Positions 1 to 11,008 of a stretch of 24,663 nucleotides of DNA are shown here, piece by piece; within the stretch, counting starts at the first letter, position 1, and each line of letters begins with the position of its first letter. Source of the stretch: Chara braunii. Its lineage: Eukaryota; Streptophyta; Charophyceae; Charales; Characeae. The position numbers and the translations under genes were made by a program. Below the pieces are notes generated by a model. It did not search any database. It saw only the letters and a list, made by a program, of their open reading frames with translations, and had not been told where the DNA came from. The stretch covers positions 520,964-545,626 of the forward strand of contig BFEA01000586.1 of assembly GCA_003427395.1 (NCBI GenBank), written 5' to 3'.

Positions 1-40
<40 letters not shown>
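1..40. repeat. (TG)n microsatellite
   Basis: Twenty uninterrupted TG dinucleotides open the window. The tract may extend beyond the left edge. It is followed by a G-rich then C-rich spacer to position 76. Confidence 0.97.
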
Positions 41-41
<1 letters not shown>

Positions 42-76
42 TTCGGTGGGGGTGGGAAGGGCGACCCATCCCCCAC

Positions 77-121
77 CAATCAATCAATCAATCAATCAAT
101 CAAAAAAAAAAAAAAAAAAAA
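77..121. repeat. (CAAT)6 microsatellite followed by A20
   Basis: Six CAAT units (77-100) run directly into 20 adenines (102-121). Such a compound tract can be the tail of an older retroposon, but no element body can be recognised to its left, so this stays a simple repeat. Confidence 0.93.
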
Positions 122-287
122 TTCTATCTGTTTTGAGTCTGGTTTTTTATTTGATTTTTTTAAAATAATTTTAATGCTAAAAAAATAAAAATAAAAATAT
201 GGGGATGTAGAGAGCAAAAAAATCTACACCCCCATGTATATATATATTTTTTTCATTTATGATTTACCTGCAAAAAAAAAATCGGCG
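122..287. other. A/T-rich non-coding stretch with a hairpin at 197-237
   Basis: No ORF or known motif is visible. Bases 197-211 and 223-237 form an imperfect inverted repeat: 13 of 15 positions are complementary, one more would be a G:U wobble in RNA, and the spacer is A-rich. The rest is A/T-rich. Confidence 0.5.
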
Positions 288-378
288 GGCCGAGTTGTAC
301 CATGTTCAACTCGGTTTAACGCGGAGTTGCAACGGGAGTTGAATGGGAGTTGAACCGTTCAACTCAAATCCCCCGTTG
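288..378. repeat. Nested inverted-repeat cluster (GAGTTGAAC/GTTCAACTC)
   Basis: Three inverted repeats lie within 90 bases. CCGAGTTG (290-297) pairs with CAACTCGG (307-314). GAGTTGAAC (347-355) pairs with GTTCAACTC (357-365) around one central base. CAACGGG (330-336) pairs with CCCGTTG (372-378) and encloses the second. The cluster ends just before recognisable LINE A coding sequence, so it is either flanking DNA or the remnant 5' junction. Confidence 0.75.
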
Positions 379-402
379 AATCCCATTTCGGACACACAAC
401 TC

Positions 403-3400
403 CTGGTTCAACTGTGGACTATGCATCCTAGCAAAAAATGCAACGAATTTTCCAAAGCAATTGCTAAGCAAAAACACGAACAAGAAATGGAAATTCATGA
501 GAAAATACTTAAATACGAACAGCAGGATCATTCGGAAACTAATAAACCATCAGAAGACATACTAGAACTCAGGAATCAACTCTTCTCCCTAGCTCAAAAT
601 AGGTGTCAAGGATATCTCATTAGGAGTAAACTATCCAGATACCAGTCAGAGGACCAAATGAATTCCTATTTCTTTGCTCTTGCTAAAGCAAGAGTTAAAA
701 GAACAAATATAGAAGCTTTGATCGATCCCAGGTTATCCCCACACCTCGAATCGGTTTCTTCAACAAGTAGCCTAAAAGTGGCAAATGACTTTTAAAAAAA
801 TTTGTACACATCCACGACTAATCCAGCCAATGTGGGCTAATTTGGCAGAGGATCTCATTGAATACTACAAACATGTTCAGGAATCAGGGTGTATGGGAGA
901 GATTGTGGGCTAAGATATCATAACCCTTTTATACAAGAAAGGAGATAAGACAAATATAAGGAATTATAGACCAATCACTTTATTAACCGTAGTCTATAAA
1001 ATGCTAGCTAAAGCAATAGCTAACAGATTCATTCCTGTAATGAGCGATATCATTCACCCTTCTCAAACTAGGTTTATTCAAGGGATAAATATACAGGATA
1101 ATGTGCTGCTAATCAACGAAACAATTAAGTTATCGAGACAAAATCATAACAATGCGACCTTTATATTTATAGATTTCGAAAAGGCTTACGATAATGTAGA
1201 TTGGCGTTTTCTGGAAGCATGTCTAACCAAGTTAGAATTTGGACCGAAAATGAGGAGATGGATCCAGATTCTACACACGAATGTCGCTACCAGGGTACAA
1301 GTGAATGGTTTACTGTTGCCAAAAATTCCTTTGAGATCGGCTAGACAAGGAGATCCCCTGNCTCCCTTCCTCTTTGTCATNATCATGGAAGCATNAGAAN
1401 TTAATTTGAGAAAAAATCAAAACATTCAGCGGTTAAAGATAGCTAACCTTCCTAAGGATGCAATCCCAATTTACTCTATGTTTGCAGACGATCTGACAAT
1501 CATGATGGAGACCTCAAAAACTAATTTTGAGAAATTAAGGCAATAATGGATAGATTTTCAACCTTATCCGATATGTTGGTTAATTGGGGGAATAAAACAT
1601 TGGCAATGGGTTGGTGGATCCATTCACAAGGAGTAAGGCCTCCAGAACTCCCTAATATTAAATGAGTCCCCTTGGATGAATCCATAAGGGTATTAGGAAT
1701 AATTCTCACATCACAAGGGAAGCCGAACTCTAATGACATATGGATCTTTTCTCCGGCGCTGGAAAAAATGAGGGTGTGGAAAAACAAACACACTTCAATC
1801 TTTGGGAGAGCACTGATAATTAATAATGTGGTTCTAGCATCAATCTGGTACAAGTCATTGTTGTGGCCTTTGAGTACGAAGCCCACAAAAGATATACAAA
1901 GACATCTTGCAACATTCCTTTGAAGAGGGGATCATGAGTTACCACATGTAATTCCAAGAGTTGCCTGAAAGACTTTAATCCAGCCAAAGACCAAAGGAGG
2001 GATTTGACTTATTGACCCAAAAACACAGTGTCAGGCTTTGACTCTTCAAATTGTAAAACGTTTAATCCTAACTACAGATATACCGTGGCGGGATCTAGCA
2101 CTAGAACAGATTCGTAGATTAGCTCCTCAAACTACAGAGGAAGTGCATCCCTTGACATGGATAGAGGATAGATACTGATCTATCCCTCGTAATCGAATGC
2201 ATAAAAATGACTCAAGGGCTAGGGAAAGACTGGACGGATTTTAGGCTAACTTATTGAGGACCTGGCGAGAGATGCCTTTGCCGGATAAGGCCAAACCTGA
2301 AAGACTTGAAGAAGTCTTACGACAACCCCTTTTTGGTAATAGATGGATTACTCACCAAAATGGTAGAGTCTTTATAAGCTCAGAATCACCTTGGTCAAAC
2401 AGGGTCAAGAATGAAGTAGTAAGAATAAAGGATTTGTGAGACCCAATGAATAAAACCTGGAAGACTGTGGAAGAACTTAGAAAATGGATTAAATATGCAC
2501 ACAATCTAATGCATAATTTGAAAGAAATTACGTAATCTATTCCTTTGGCTTGAACAATGCTGCTTAAAAAAGGTCCGGAGTTCCGAACAGCGGACTTGGT
2601 GTGTTTAAATCGTCAGGGTGGAGCCAAGTCAATATGACAAATCATGGATATACACGAAGAAGGTGCCCTGGTAAATATTTTTAAGATTCAGAAGGACAAC
2701 AAAATTTCAAAAGAAAAACTAGACATGGTCATCTTTTCAGGCTTTGAGGAAATGTTTAGGATAAGAGCTATATACAGTACGGAAAAAAAAAGGTGGCAAA
2801 ATTTTCTACCTAAGTGTCCTATACCGGAGCTTCCATTAGATCCATCTGAATGGGTATGGCGGCTAAACAAGAGAAACAATCCCTTAAGACTTCAACCCTT
2901 GAGTGTAAAGGCCTCTTATAGGCTACTTTGACCTAAAATAGAGGTGTCTGAAATAATACAGGATCGATGGTATAGACACCTAAACATAAACAAGGATCTA
3001 ATCAAACCAGTTAAGTGGTACAAAGACCTGAAGGAGAGGCCAACAAAGTTTGCGTCTTTACAGTGGCAAATAATACATAGGCGCCTACCCACTAATGATT
3101 GGTTAATAGACCATTCTTCTCTTGAGCAAAAGGGTAAGGCAGTACCATGGTGCATATCTTGTGTTCAAGCCTTTCCAAGTAGAAAAATCAGAGAAACAAT
3201 TGAACATATCTTCCTACAATGCCCAGACTCTGTATTACTTTGGAGATTATGGGACTATGTATGGAAAAGACTAACAGGCCTGGATTGACCATGGGAGTGG
3301 AGGGCTATTCTTCTTGGTCATTGGAATCCTGTTATGATCGAACTATCGCAGTTTCAATAGAACTTATTCCAATTAAGCAGGAAAGCGGTGCTATGGGCAT

Positions 3401-3633
3401 TATGACATAAAAGATGTATAAGAGTCATTGAAGGAGTTATAATAGTTGGAAAACAGGAAGCGGTGGATACAATTCAACAATTTATTCAATCTGAAATAAG
3501 ATTTCAATGGGAAAAAACGAGAGTCAAAATGATTGATTATAAACAAAAGAAGGATATCACACAAAGAATCACAAAATTCAGTTTGGAATGGTTAGGGGAT
3601 GCATTAGGGGAGAAATTGGGGAAGGTAGAATGA
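403..3633 (+). pseudogene. LINE A ORF2 remnant: reverse transcriptase with C-terminal zinc-binding region
   Basis: Fragments follow the normal domain order. 403-795 is the EN-RT linker, with the typical region ending in NSYFFALAKARVK. About 830-1546 is the RT, with YKKGDKTNIRNYRPIT, motif A FIDFEKAYD (Asp codon near 1172), motif B ARQGDPL and motif C FADD (1481-1492). 1672-2931 is the thumb and connection region in pieces. 2944-3288 holds the zinc-binding region, CISC followed by EHIFLQC. A last piece runs from about 3418 to a TGA at 3631-3633. The RT segment lies in a different frame from the parts on either side, so there are at least two frame changes, plus many in-frame stops (for example 1546, 1923, 2439, 2931 and 3288). 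The RT catalytic residues survive, but a full protein cannot be made. Four single N bases (1361, 1381, 1395, 1400) fall near motif B. Confidence 0.9.
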
Positions 3634-4146
<513 letters not shown>

Positions 4147-6040
4147 TATATCACGCAGATCTTAAAGAAAAAAAGAGGTGAATTTGAGTTCCGGAGTCTG
4201 GCCAGATTGAGCAAACATCTCTGCCAAGCCTGTAAACTGACCCCAATGTGTGCGGAACTTTTTGAGAGCCTTTGGGGAGAATCCTTTATTAACCACTTTG
4301 AGCGACCATTCAGTTGACAGTGTTTGTTTGATGGAATACTTGGTTTCAACACGAACCATCGGGGGTGTAAAACGTTTCCCCCCTCGCACTGCCGAATTTC
4401 GAAGAGTCCACAGGGTCCAAAGCACTGCTCCACGCAAACACTCCTCTGCGTATGTCAATGAATCGTTACAACGTTGTCTTCAAGACATAGCACCCAGAAG
4501 AATGAAGTCATCATCCCAGCGTGTTCCCAGTTGCGGTATCGGAACAGTTCCTCATCGCCACCAAGCCCACAGGGGTCTTGATAGGTCGTAGTGAATGCAA
4601 AAATGTTAAAGGTCTTCAATCCGAACACCAGGGCAAAGGGCACAAAGGGGAGATGCCTTGGATGTTCTTTTGGCACACCAAAGAGCAGTAGGAACAACCA
4701 TATGCACCAGCAGCCACAAAAAACTCGCTTGCTTGACCACCGACAGTTCCATCAACAATTTCCAATATGCCGACAAAGCCCGAGACAGTCTAGTGTGGGT
4801 ATCATGTATCCACCCCGTCAACATTCATCTTTTAGTGATTTTCCAGTTGACATCGACTTTGGGACGAGAGATCAAATAACCCAAACGTGTGGTATATCTG
4901 TACAACGGAACACTATGTTTGTTCGAAGCTCCTGGTGGCCAATGCCAGTTTCTAGGGTCCACGGGGAGGTTGTACGATGGCGTACCGAGGGAGAAGGGGT
5001 GAACAGAGTCGAGGTCCGGATATTCTAGAACACAAACAGGCAGCAACTCAGTCAGGGGCGGGAGGGGCGTGTCCAATTGTGCCTGGACCAGCGGTGGTCC
5101 CTACGAACTTAATGCCGTTAGTGGAGACGCCTCCCAGCAGGACGCTTGTACAGTTTGCGGGTCCACAATTGACTCATTTTTCCACAGGAGCGAAGGAGAG
5201 TGTTCATGCGCTCTCTTGTACCATGCACCTTGCAATAGAACAATTTTGGATTGAAGAGTGGTCACCCAATGTAGAGGGATTGCTTGCTGAAGGGCTCGAA
5301 GATGGGGTATTTGATGCCACAGGCCCGTTAACAACGGGGCCAAGTTGGCGAAAGATTTCCAGTCTCTGCGGTCCACGTCCCAAATATCTACCACCGTCCC
5401 AACCCCCCTGCTCATCCAGGAGTCCCCAAAGCCCCCCCCCAAAAACAGCGGAAGGGGCACCCATCAAAGGTAAGAACGAAGAGATTGTCAAAAAGTGGTT
5501 GTGTCAGTATTCTCTCCGCCAACATAGGTGGAGAGAGAAGCTGAGGGCAGCAACGTTGCCACTCCCTCAAAATGCCAGACCATATACCACGTGGCAGGCG
5601 TTTGCGAAGGTACCCTGGGTGGAGGGCCGCAATCCAAATGCATTGCAATGTCTTCCAACCCCATCCATTAAAAACGGCAAATTCAGCCAGCTGGCGCCAT
5701 GGCGAAAAGGGGCTTGTCAAAATCGCCCATGGCACCCAACGAGATAGCAGTGCTCCAATTTGGTGTGGCGGGTCAAGGATGGAGAGACCTCCGTGCCGTT
5801 TGGGTTGTGTGACGACATCCCATGCCACCTTAGGAAGGTAAGATGCCTTAGACATCTCTTCTTTCCACAGGTAGTGGGTCGCCAGGTGTTTTATCGCTTG
5901 TTGCACTGGCAAGTCCAGCTGCAAAATTGTGCGTTGGTACCAAAAGGTCGAGAAAACCGAATTATTGAGTACAAGGGCTCGTCCAAAAAGGCTAACCCCC
6001 GGTTTTGACACCCACCGTCTAAGAGCAGATTTAGCAGCAA

Positions 6041-7246
6041 TCAATGCATGAGCAGAGTCCGCCACCATCTGTTGATCAAAAGAAATAGTGTGTCCCAACA
6101 GTCTTTCGTGTTGATTCGGGGCCACAACACGCATTCCCCAGTGCAGGGGCGGGTCAGAGCCCGGGGAATGAGGAGGGAAGACTTTGTCCAATTGACTTTA
6201 GCCTGGGAAATTTCACAGAAAAGCGCAATCGCCTGTTGCAGGGACTGAAAAGCATAGTCATCCACAGGGGTTAAAGCGACCGAATCATCGGCAAAGGACT
6301 CAATTTTGAGGCGATCACCCGACGGTAGCAAGAAGCCAGGAATCCCGGGGTGCGCCCGAATGATAACATGCATAATCTCCACGTAAATGAGGTAGAGATA
6401 TGGCGCAACAGAACAACCTTGTCGAACAGATCTCCCCAGCAATATCGGAGGGGAGAATGTGCCATTAACTACAAGCCGCGAAGCGGCCCCGGAGTACAAA
6501 GATCGCACCATGTGTTTGAACCGCGGTCCAAAGCCAAAAGCTGTGAGGGCGGCCTGCACGAACTCCCAGCCTACCCTATCATAAGCTTTTTCAAGGTCAA
6601 TAAGGACAATAGCGGTGTGTTCTTCTCCCGCTGCCACCAGTTCCATGATCTGTTTAACGGTCATCACGTTGTTGAGAATCTGCCTGTCCCGAAGAAAACC
6701 CGCCTGGGACGGGTGAATTAGGGAGGGCAACACATAGTGCAATCGCATAGCAAGGATTTTTACAAGGATTTTGTACAACAGCGGCACAAGGGTGATCGGG
6801 CGCCAATTACGAACATCAGCTCGATCACCCTTTTTGAAAATCAGAGTAATGATACCGGCAACCATATCCGGCGGGGCATCAGCCCCATCGTGTATAGAGT
6901 TCAATGTTATTAAGAGGTCCGGTAACAGCCTCATCAGGTGTCGTCGAAAAAACGCAAGCAGAAGGCCGTCCGGTCCCGACACTTTGTGCAGGGGCAAGCT
7001 GGCCACCGCCTTCAAGATTTCTGAGGGAGTCACAGGATCCTCCAACAGTTTCACCTGCGAGTCCGATAGGACACGGTCCAACTTATCCCACACTTCATCA
7101 TGATACTGATGAAGCAACTGCTGTTCCGAGCACAGAGCTTGAGATGAGAGCAACTGTTCATAAGACAGTGCTACGTTGGTAATGATCGCAGACGTATCGG
7201 TAGCAAGAGGGGCCAACTCGTCATAAGGGTGACGCATTGTGAGCAT
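6041..7246 (-). other. LINE B reverse transcriptase segment
   Basis: Lies in the same frame as the endonuclease segment, after one stop. It includes the pre-RT motif HKVSGPDGL, the fingers (RPITLVPLLYKI), motif A, motif B and the FADD box. True homology ends near 6160, where the frame shifts; the last ~40 residues up to 6041 are out-of-frame read-through. Confidence 0.9.
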
Positions 7247-7255
7247 CAGAGGCGA

Positions 7256-8434
7256 CTAAAACCGCTGTTTATGGCCTGCAAAAAATGCAGCAGTCGTCCT
7301 GTCACCCTTGACCAGCCACAATATTTTATTCCGAAAAGCGGCCGCCCTGACCACTGGTAGGGCAAGCACTGTAGTTTTTTGATGGATGGTATCCATAGCT
7401 TGCATGAACTGGTGCTCGTCTACATGGGCGCCAGAGGCCCGAGTGATGATGCAAGCAAGCTGTTCGTGCAAGGCCCTGAGTTGTGAACGAGTAGATCGGG
7501 TAGTAAGTTTGCGAAACAAAATTCCTCGCAGCAAAGCTATTTTAAGACCAGCAACCAACCAATGAGCTGTAGAAGGACACAGCGTTTTGGATGTCGCCCA
7601 TTTCTGCCAGAAATCAGCCATAAAGTGATCCATTTCATACGACAAATCCACCCATTCAGACAGCGACATACGATCCCGGTCAGGCCGCACAGTACTACTG
7701 TGAAACAGTTCTAAGAAGACTGGCAAGTGATCAGATCCTACACACGGAAGGATCGAACACGTAATCACTCCCGGCATTAATTCATCTTTCAAAAGGAAAA
7801 AGTCAATTCTACTCCTCGGCAGGTATTGCTGTCTTGCTCCACCCGTAGCAAACCAGGTGTACGCTCGGTTACACGGGTGCAGGGCCCTAAATGTGTCAGC
7901 CAAATCTTGCATTTGCATAAAGTCGGTCAAGAGGATCGCGTCGAGGGACAGCGGGGCGACCCGTATAGAGTCGGTTCCAGGCAGGAGAGTGGTATTCCAG
8001 TCTCCTCCCAGGATCAACTTGTCAACATCGGGAATGATCCACGGTAAGGATTTGAAGAAGTCGACACGTGTGGCCTGTGCCGCCGGAGCATATATATTGA
8101 CCACTACCCATTGTTCAGTTCCCACAGTGAAGCGAACCCAGACCCAGTGGCCACGATGATCCCAATAATGGTCAGTTATTTGAAAGGGGAAGGTGCGGGC
8201 AAACAATATCGCTACACCCCCCCGGGTGGATTGGGCTGGGGCCCAGAACTGTGGATCAGTCCACCTGCCGATTTGTTGCAGCGTTGCAATGTCATCCAAC
8301 TTAGTTTCCTGCAGCAAGAGGATTTGGATTCCTTTGTTACGTGTCAGGGTTTTGATGAGGGATCTCTTAGCAGCAACCCTGCGCGATCCCAGTCCTCTAA
8401 CGTTCCAAGTCACTATGCGCAGTCTATCCATCAT
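7256..8434 (-). other. LINE B endonuclease segment, 392 codons open
   Basis: The first, uninterrupted segment of ORF2, ending at TAG 7256-7258. It contains a complete apurinic/apyrimidinic-type endonuclease domain with the catalytic Asn (WNVRG), Glu (QETK), Asp/Asn (GGDWN) and Asp-His (SDH) positions, plus part of the linker. This part alone could encode a soluble EN-only protein if transcribed; nothing shows that it is. Confidence 0.85.
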
Positions 8435-8665
8435 TCTAAGCAATCACTTCTTCCCACTCCGCGCATTTAAGAGACAAAAAGTTATGTGAGAAAATGCTCT
8501 TATGCCAAAAAAGATGTCCATCCACTTGATGCATCAAGGCCGCAGTCCAACAGCCAGAAATTTTAGTATCTGTGACAGTTTGGCCAGCGGGGTTTTGCAG
8601 CAAAGCCAAACTGAGCCACCTAACACCAGGCAAAGGCGGGGCAGCCACAACAGGTCTTGCCACAG

Positions 8666-8969
8666 CATCAATCAGCGGAAAGAACATCAGATCCGTCCTG
8701 CCTTGATCGTTAGTGGGAGTCAATCTGACCCATTCCAGCTCTGGGTAGCATCGTATACAGAATGCTGGGTGCAGCCATTTCCGGACCTCTCGAAGCACCA
8801 CTTGTGGTTTGGGGTCCTCAAAGATGTGAAAATGCGGAATGCGGAGAATCCCTGTCGTATCTATCTGGGCCAACACATGGAGCATGCCCTCTTGTGCCAT
8901 AAAGACAAAGGGGACAACCACACAAGGCTGGCCTGCCGCCATAGCTTCGAGCATGTTAGTCGGGAAGGT
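8666..8969 (-). other. Conserved ORF1 C-terminal domain, candidate degenerate Nudix fold
   Basis: Residues ~609-710 of ORF1 show a hydrophobic strand (CVVVPFVF), a second strand (MLHVLAQI), then ILRIPHFHIFEDPKPQVVLREV and further strands (LEWVRLTPT). The order strand - IP-x-F - acidic residue - helix carrying RE - strands follows Nudix topology, but the catalytic EExG part of the box reads KWLHPA. LINE C conserves the same block. The family assignment is inference from pattern only. Confidence 0.45.
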
Positions 8970-10001
8970 CTCAGCACGGACAGGTCCCAAGGGTCTTTGG
9001 TAGCCATCCATGTCATCATTAGCGGCATCAGCAGCATCAACCCACTTTTCAGTGACAATTTGTTGCAGGTCAGTCTTTTCCCCGACGTGTTCCTTCGGTC
9101 TGGCATAAGGATGGGCCGCAGTTTTAGGCCCGCTTGTGACACCCTTCTTTTTATAGAGCTGCACTTTCTGCTGACGCATGAGTTCCTCAGGGCCAGCATG
9201 TGACGTGGCCAGCTGTTGTTCAGTCCCCAATTGCGTCGTTTCAGTCTGTTCAATCTGTGATAAAGGCACAGTCCTAAGGTCTGTCTTTACATGATCCAGC
9301 GCATGGTGGATGCCTTCTTTGGGAGGAAGAGGTTCCGCACCATCACGGGGCCGTTCTTCAGGGTGCTGGTCCCGGGACCCACCATGAGAAGGCTGAGATT
9401 TGAATGGTTCCCCAAGTCCCACGTTTTCAGTGTGTTGAAGCAGTCCGTGAGACAGAGGGGGTTGCTGCTGCTGCAGTAATTGTGCAGTCTGTTCAGTCTG
9501 TTTAAGCGGTTCCTGAGGCAACGGTTGTTGCTGCTGCTGAGGCGCGGTTCCAGATCCATCTCGTGCAGGGTCAGGGTGGCCAGCAGGTCCCTGACCCGTT
9601 CCAGTCCCCGAACCAGTTTGGCCAGGGGCAGGATACACAGCTGGCCCCTGGGCCATCCCGGTTCCTGAGCCAGCTTGGGCAGGGGCAGGGTGCGCACCAG
9701 GTCCCTGGGGGGTTTCAGATCCGAGCACAATCTTGGCAGGCACAGAGGGCTGCACATGAGGAGGATGTTGGTTCCCAACAGGGCCCCGGGGCTGTGATGG
9801 CAACGGGTGTTTTCCAGCGGGGAGTGGAGCCGGGTTCCCATCAGGCCCTGGCACTGCAGGTCCCGCGGGATTTTTCGGAACGGCGTTCAAGCACGGGTTA
9901 ACCGGGTTGTTGGGCATGGAGCCTGTCGGCCCATGTCCAGTTCCTACAACCGCAGCGGCATAGCTTGATGACGCCCCTGCGGCCGATGGCTTCTTCTTCG
10001 G

Positions 10002-10049
10002 GCACACACTGTCACCTTTCTTGTGGCCAAACCACCTACAGTCTGCACA
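10002..10049 (-). other. CCHC zinc knuckle in LINE B ORF1
   Basis: Residues 249-264 read CADCRWFGHKKGDSVC, matching CX2CX3GHX6C, the knuckle form found in many plant LINE ORF1 proteins (zf-CCHC_4 type). All four metal ligands are intact even though a TAG stop immediately precedes the first Cys. Confidence 0.85.
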
Positions 10050-10793
10050 CTACGGAGTATCCTGGGTGACAACTTCAAGCTTATGCCACCCCTGAGACAA
10101 TCGGAATTTTAAAAATTTCTCGATCTTAGTTCGAGCCCTGGGATGCAGATCGTAGTGGCGATTGACAAGACGAGGGTTTGCTTTGTTCTTTTCAGGGGGG
10201 TGTGTCTTGAGCACCTGGCCATATTCCTTTTCCACAGCAGTTTGCAAGAAAGGTATGGCCAAAAAGGGAATACGAAGCACTCTGATCCAGAATTTCTGGG
10301 CAGTGGCATCATCTTTCTCTTTCTCTAGTTCGGCAGGGGTGGCCCATGGCCGATATAAAATTTTACACGGCTTGCCACCAACCATGGCGCCCTCCTCAGA
10401 TTTCAGCGTTTCAACTATCCAATCTCTAAGGGCGTGGTTCGGAGTCAGGTAACTTGTCATATTAGCTCCTTTGGGTCTGATGCGACCTTTCTGTCCTCGG
10501 GCAATGGCCAAGTCCCATCCCCCTTCGATTGTTCTCAGCCATTGCTCTTTGACAACAAATGTCGCATCAGCCCCGGATCCTTGAAACACAACCATCACTC
10601 CGTGACGTCGGAGGTATTATATCGTAAGATCAGTGGCATCATTGTGTATGTCTACAATCACAGTGTCTTTCTCTTTAGGGTCCCTACGTGTTGATATGTA
10701 ACGGGCCGCTGCCACCGAGTCCTCCTCACCGGTGAGAAAGCAGTGGCGCAGCATGTCACCGAGGCGATCAGTCTGCGGTATTTGCTCCCCCAT

Positions 10794-10965
10794 CGGTCAC
10801 AAAGGGATATTGCACTCCACAATCAAACAAAAATCAGCGAAGTAGAGGGCCAGGTGACGTTGTTTGCGGACAGCAACGGTCGAAGTCAGACGGCAAGGTC
10901 ACCCAGGTCAGACCAGACAACGCAGTTCGTAGGCAGTGATGGTCAGAGCACGATTTAGCAGGGGG
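10794..10965 (-). other. LINE B 5' leader
   Basis: The - strand sequence between the poly(T) tract and the chosen ORF1 ATG. No open frame. Assigned as 5' UTR by position only. Confidence 0.5.

Positions 10966-11005
<40 letters not shown>
10966..11005. repeat. Poly(A)40 tract (poly(T) relative to LINE B)
   Basis: Forty consecutive adenines on the + strand just upstream of LINE B, so T40 in LINE B sense. It is either the A/T-rich target into which LINE B inserted or a homopolymer inside a longer 5' UTR. Confidence 0.9.

Positions 11006-11008
<3 letters not shown>

Larger units (their letters stand above)
4162..8434 (-). pseudogene. LINE B ORF2: endonuclease-reverse transcriptase polyprotein, broken
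   Basis: Starts at the ATG at 8434, one base after the ORF1 stop (TAG-A-ATG). The EN domain (8434 to ~7700) has all expected motifs: TWNVRGLG, LLQETKLD, LGGDWN, SRIDFF and GSDHLPV. The RT (~7000-6270) has FKKGDRADVRNWRPIT, motif A LIDLEKAYDR (Asp 6598-6596), motif B RQGCSVAP and motif C FADD (6295-6284). A zinc-binding region lies near 4606-4640. Breaks: TAG at 7256-7258, a frameshift near 6150-6165, a frameshift at the C9 run 5432-5440, stops at 5101, 4825 and 4606, and further stops down to 4458. The last piece ends at 4162. In the zinc region CALC remains, but the position matching the final Cys of LINE C reads Tyr. Full length would be about 1420 codons, normal for plant LINE ORF2. It should nick target DNA and prime cDNA synthesis, but this copy cannot. 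Confidence 0.92.
8436..10793 (-). pseudogene. LINE B ORF1: nucleic-acid-binding Gag-like protein with C-terminal Nudix-like domain
   Basis: One frame runs 785 codons from the ATG at 10793-10791 (MGEQIPQTDRLGDM) to the TAG at 8438-8436, interrupted by a TAA at 10617-10619 (codon 59) and a TAG at 10050-10052 (codon 248). The first ~247 codons resemble the DUF4283-type N-terminal domain of plant LINE ORF1 (FWIRVLRIPFLAIPFLQ region). A zinc knuckle follows at C249, C252, H257 and C264, directly after the second stop. Codons ~275-540 are low-complexity Pro/Gly/Gln-rich with imperfect repeats, a likely disordered linker. From ~609 to the end lies a folded-looking region also present in LINE C, possibly Nudix-like (659 E, 668-669 RE). 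The expected role is binding LINE RNA in a ribonucleoprotein. The upstream ATG was chosen because coding-like sequence continues past the first stop. Confidence 0.85.

Noticed and set aside
4977-5747. A 256-codon open frame on the + strand
   Set aside because: It lies antisense to LINE B ORF2, has no known motif, and the - strand reading is supported by LINE C.
8502-9203. A 233-codon open frame on the + strand
   Set aside because: Antisense to the conserved LINE B ORF1 C-terminal domain; a by-product of codon usage there.
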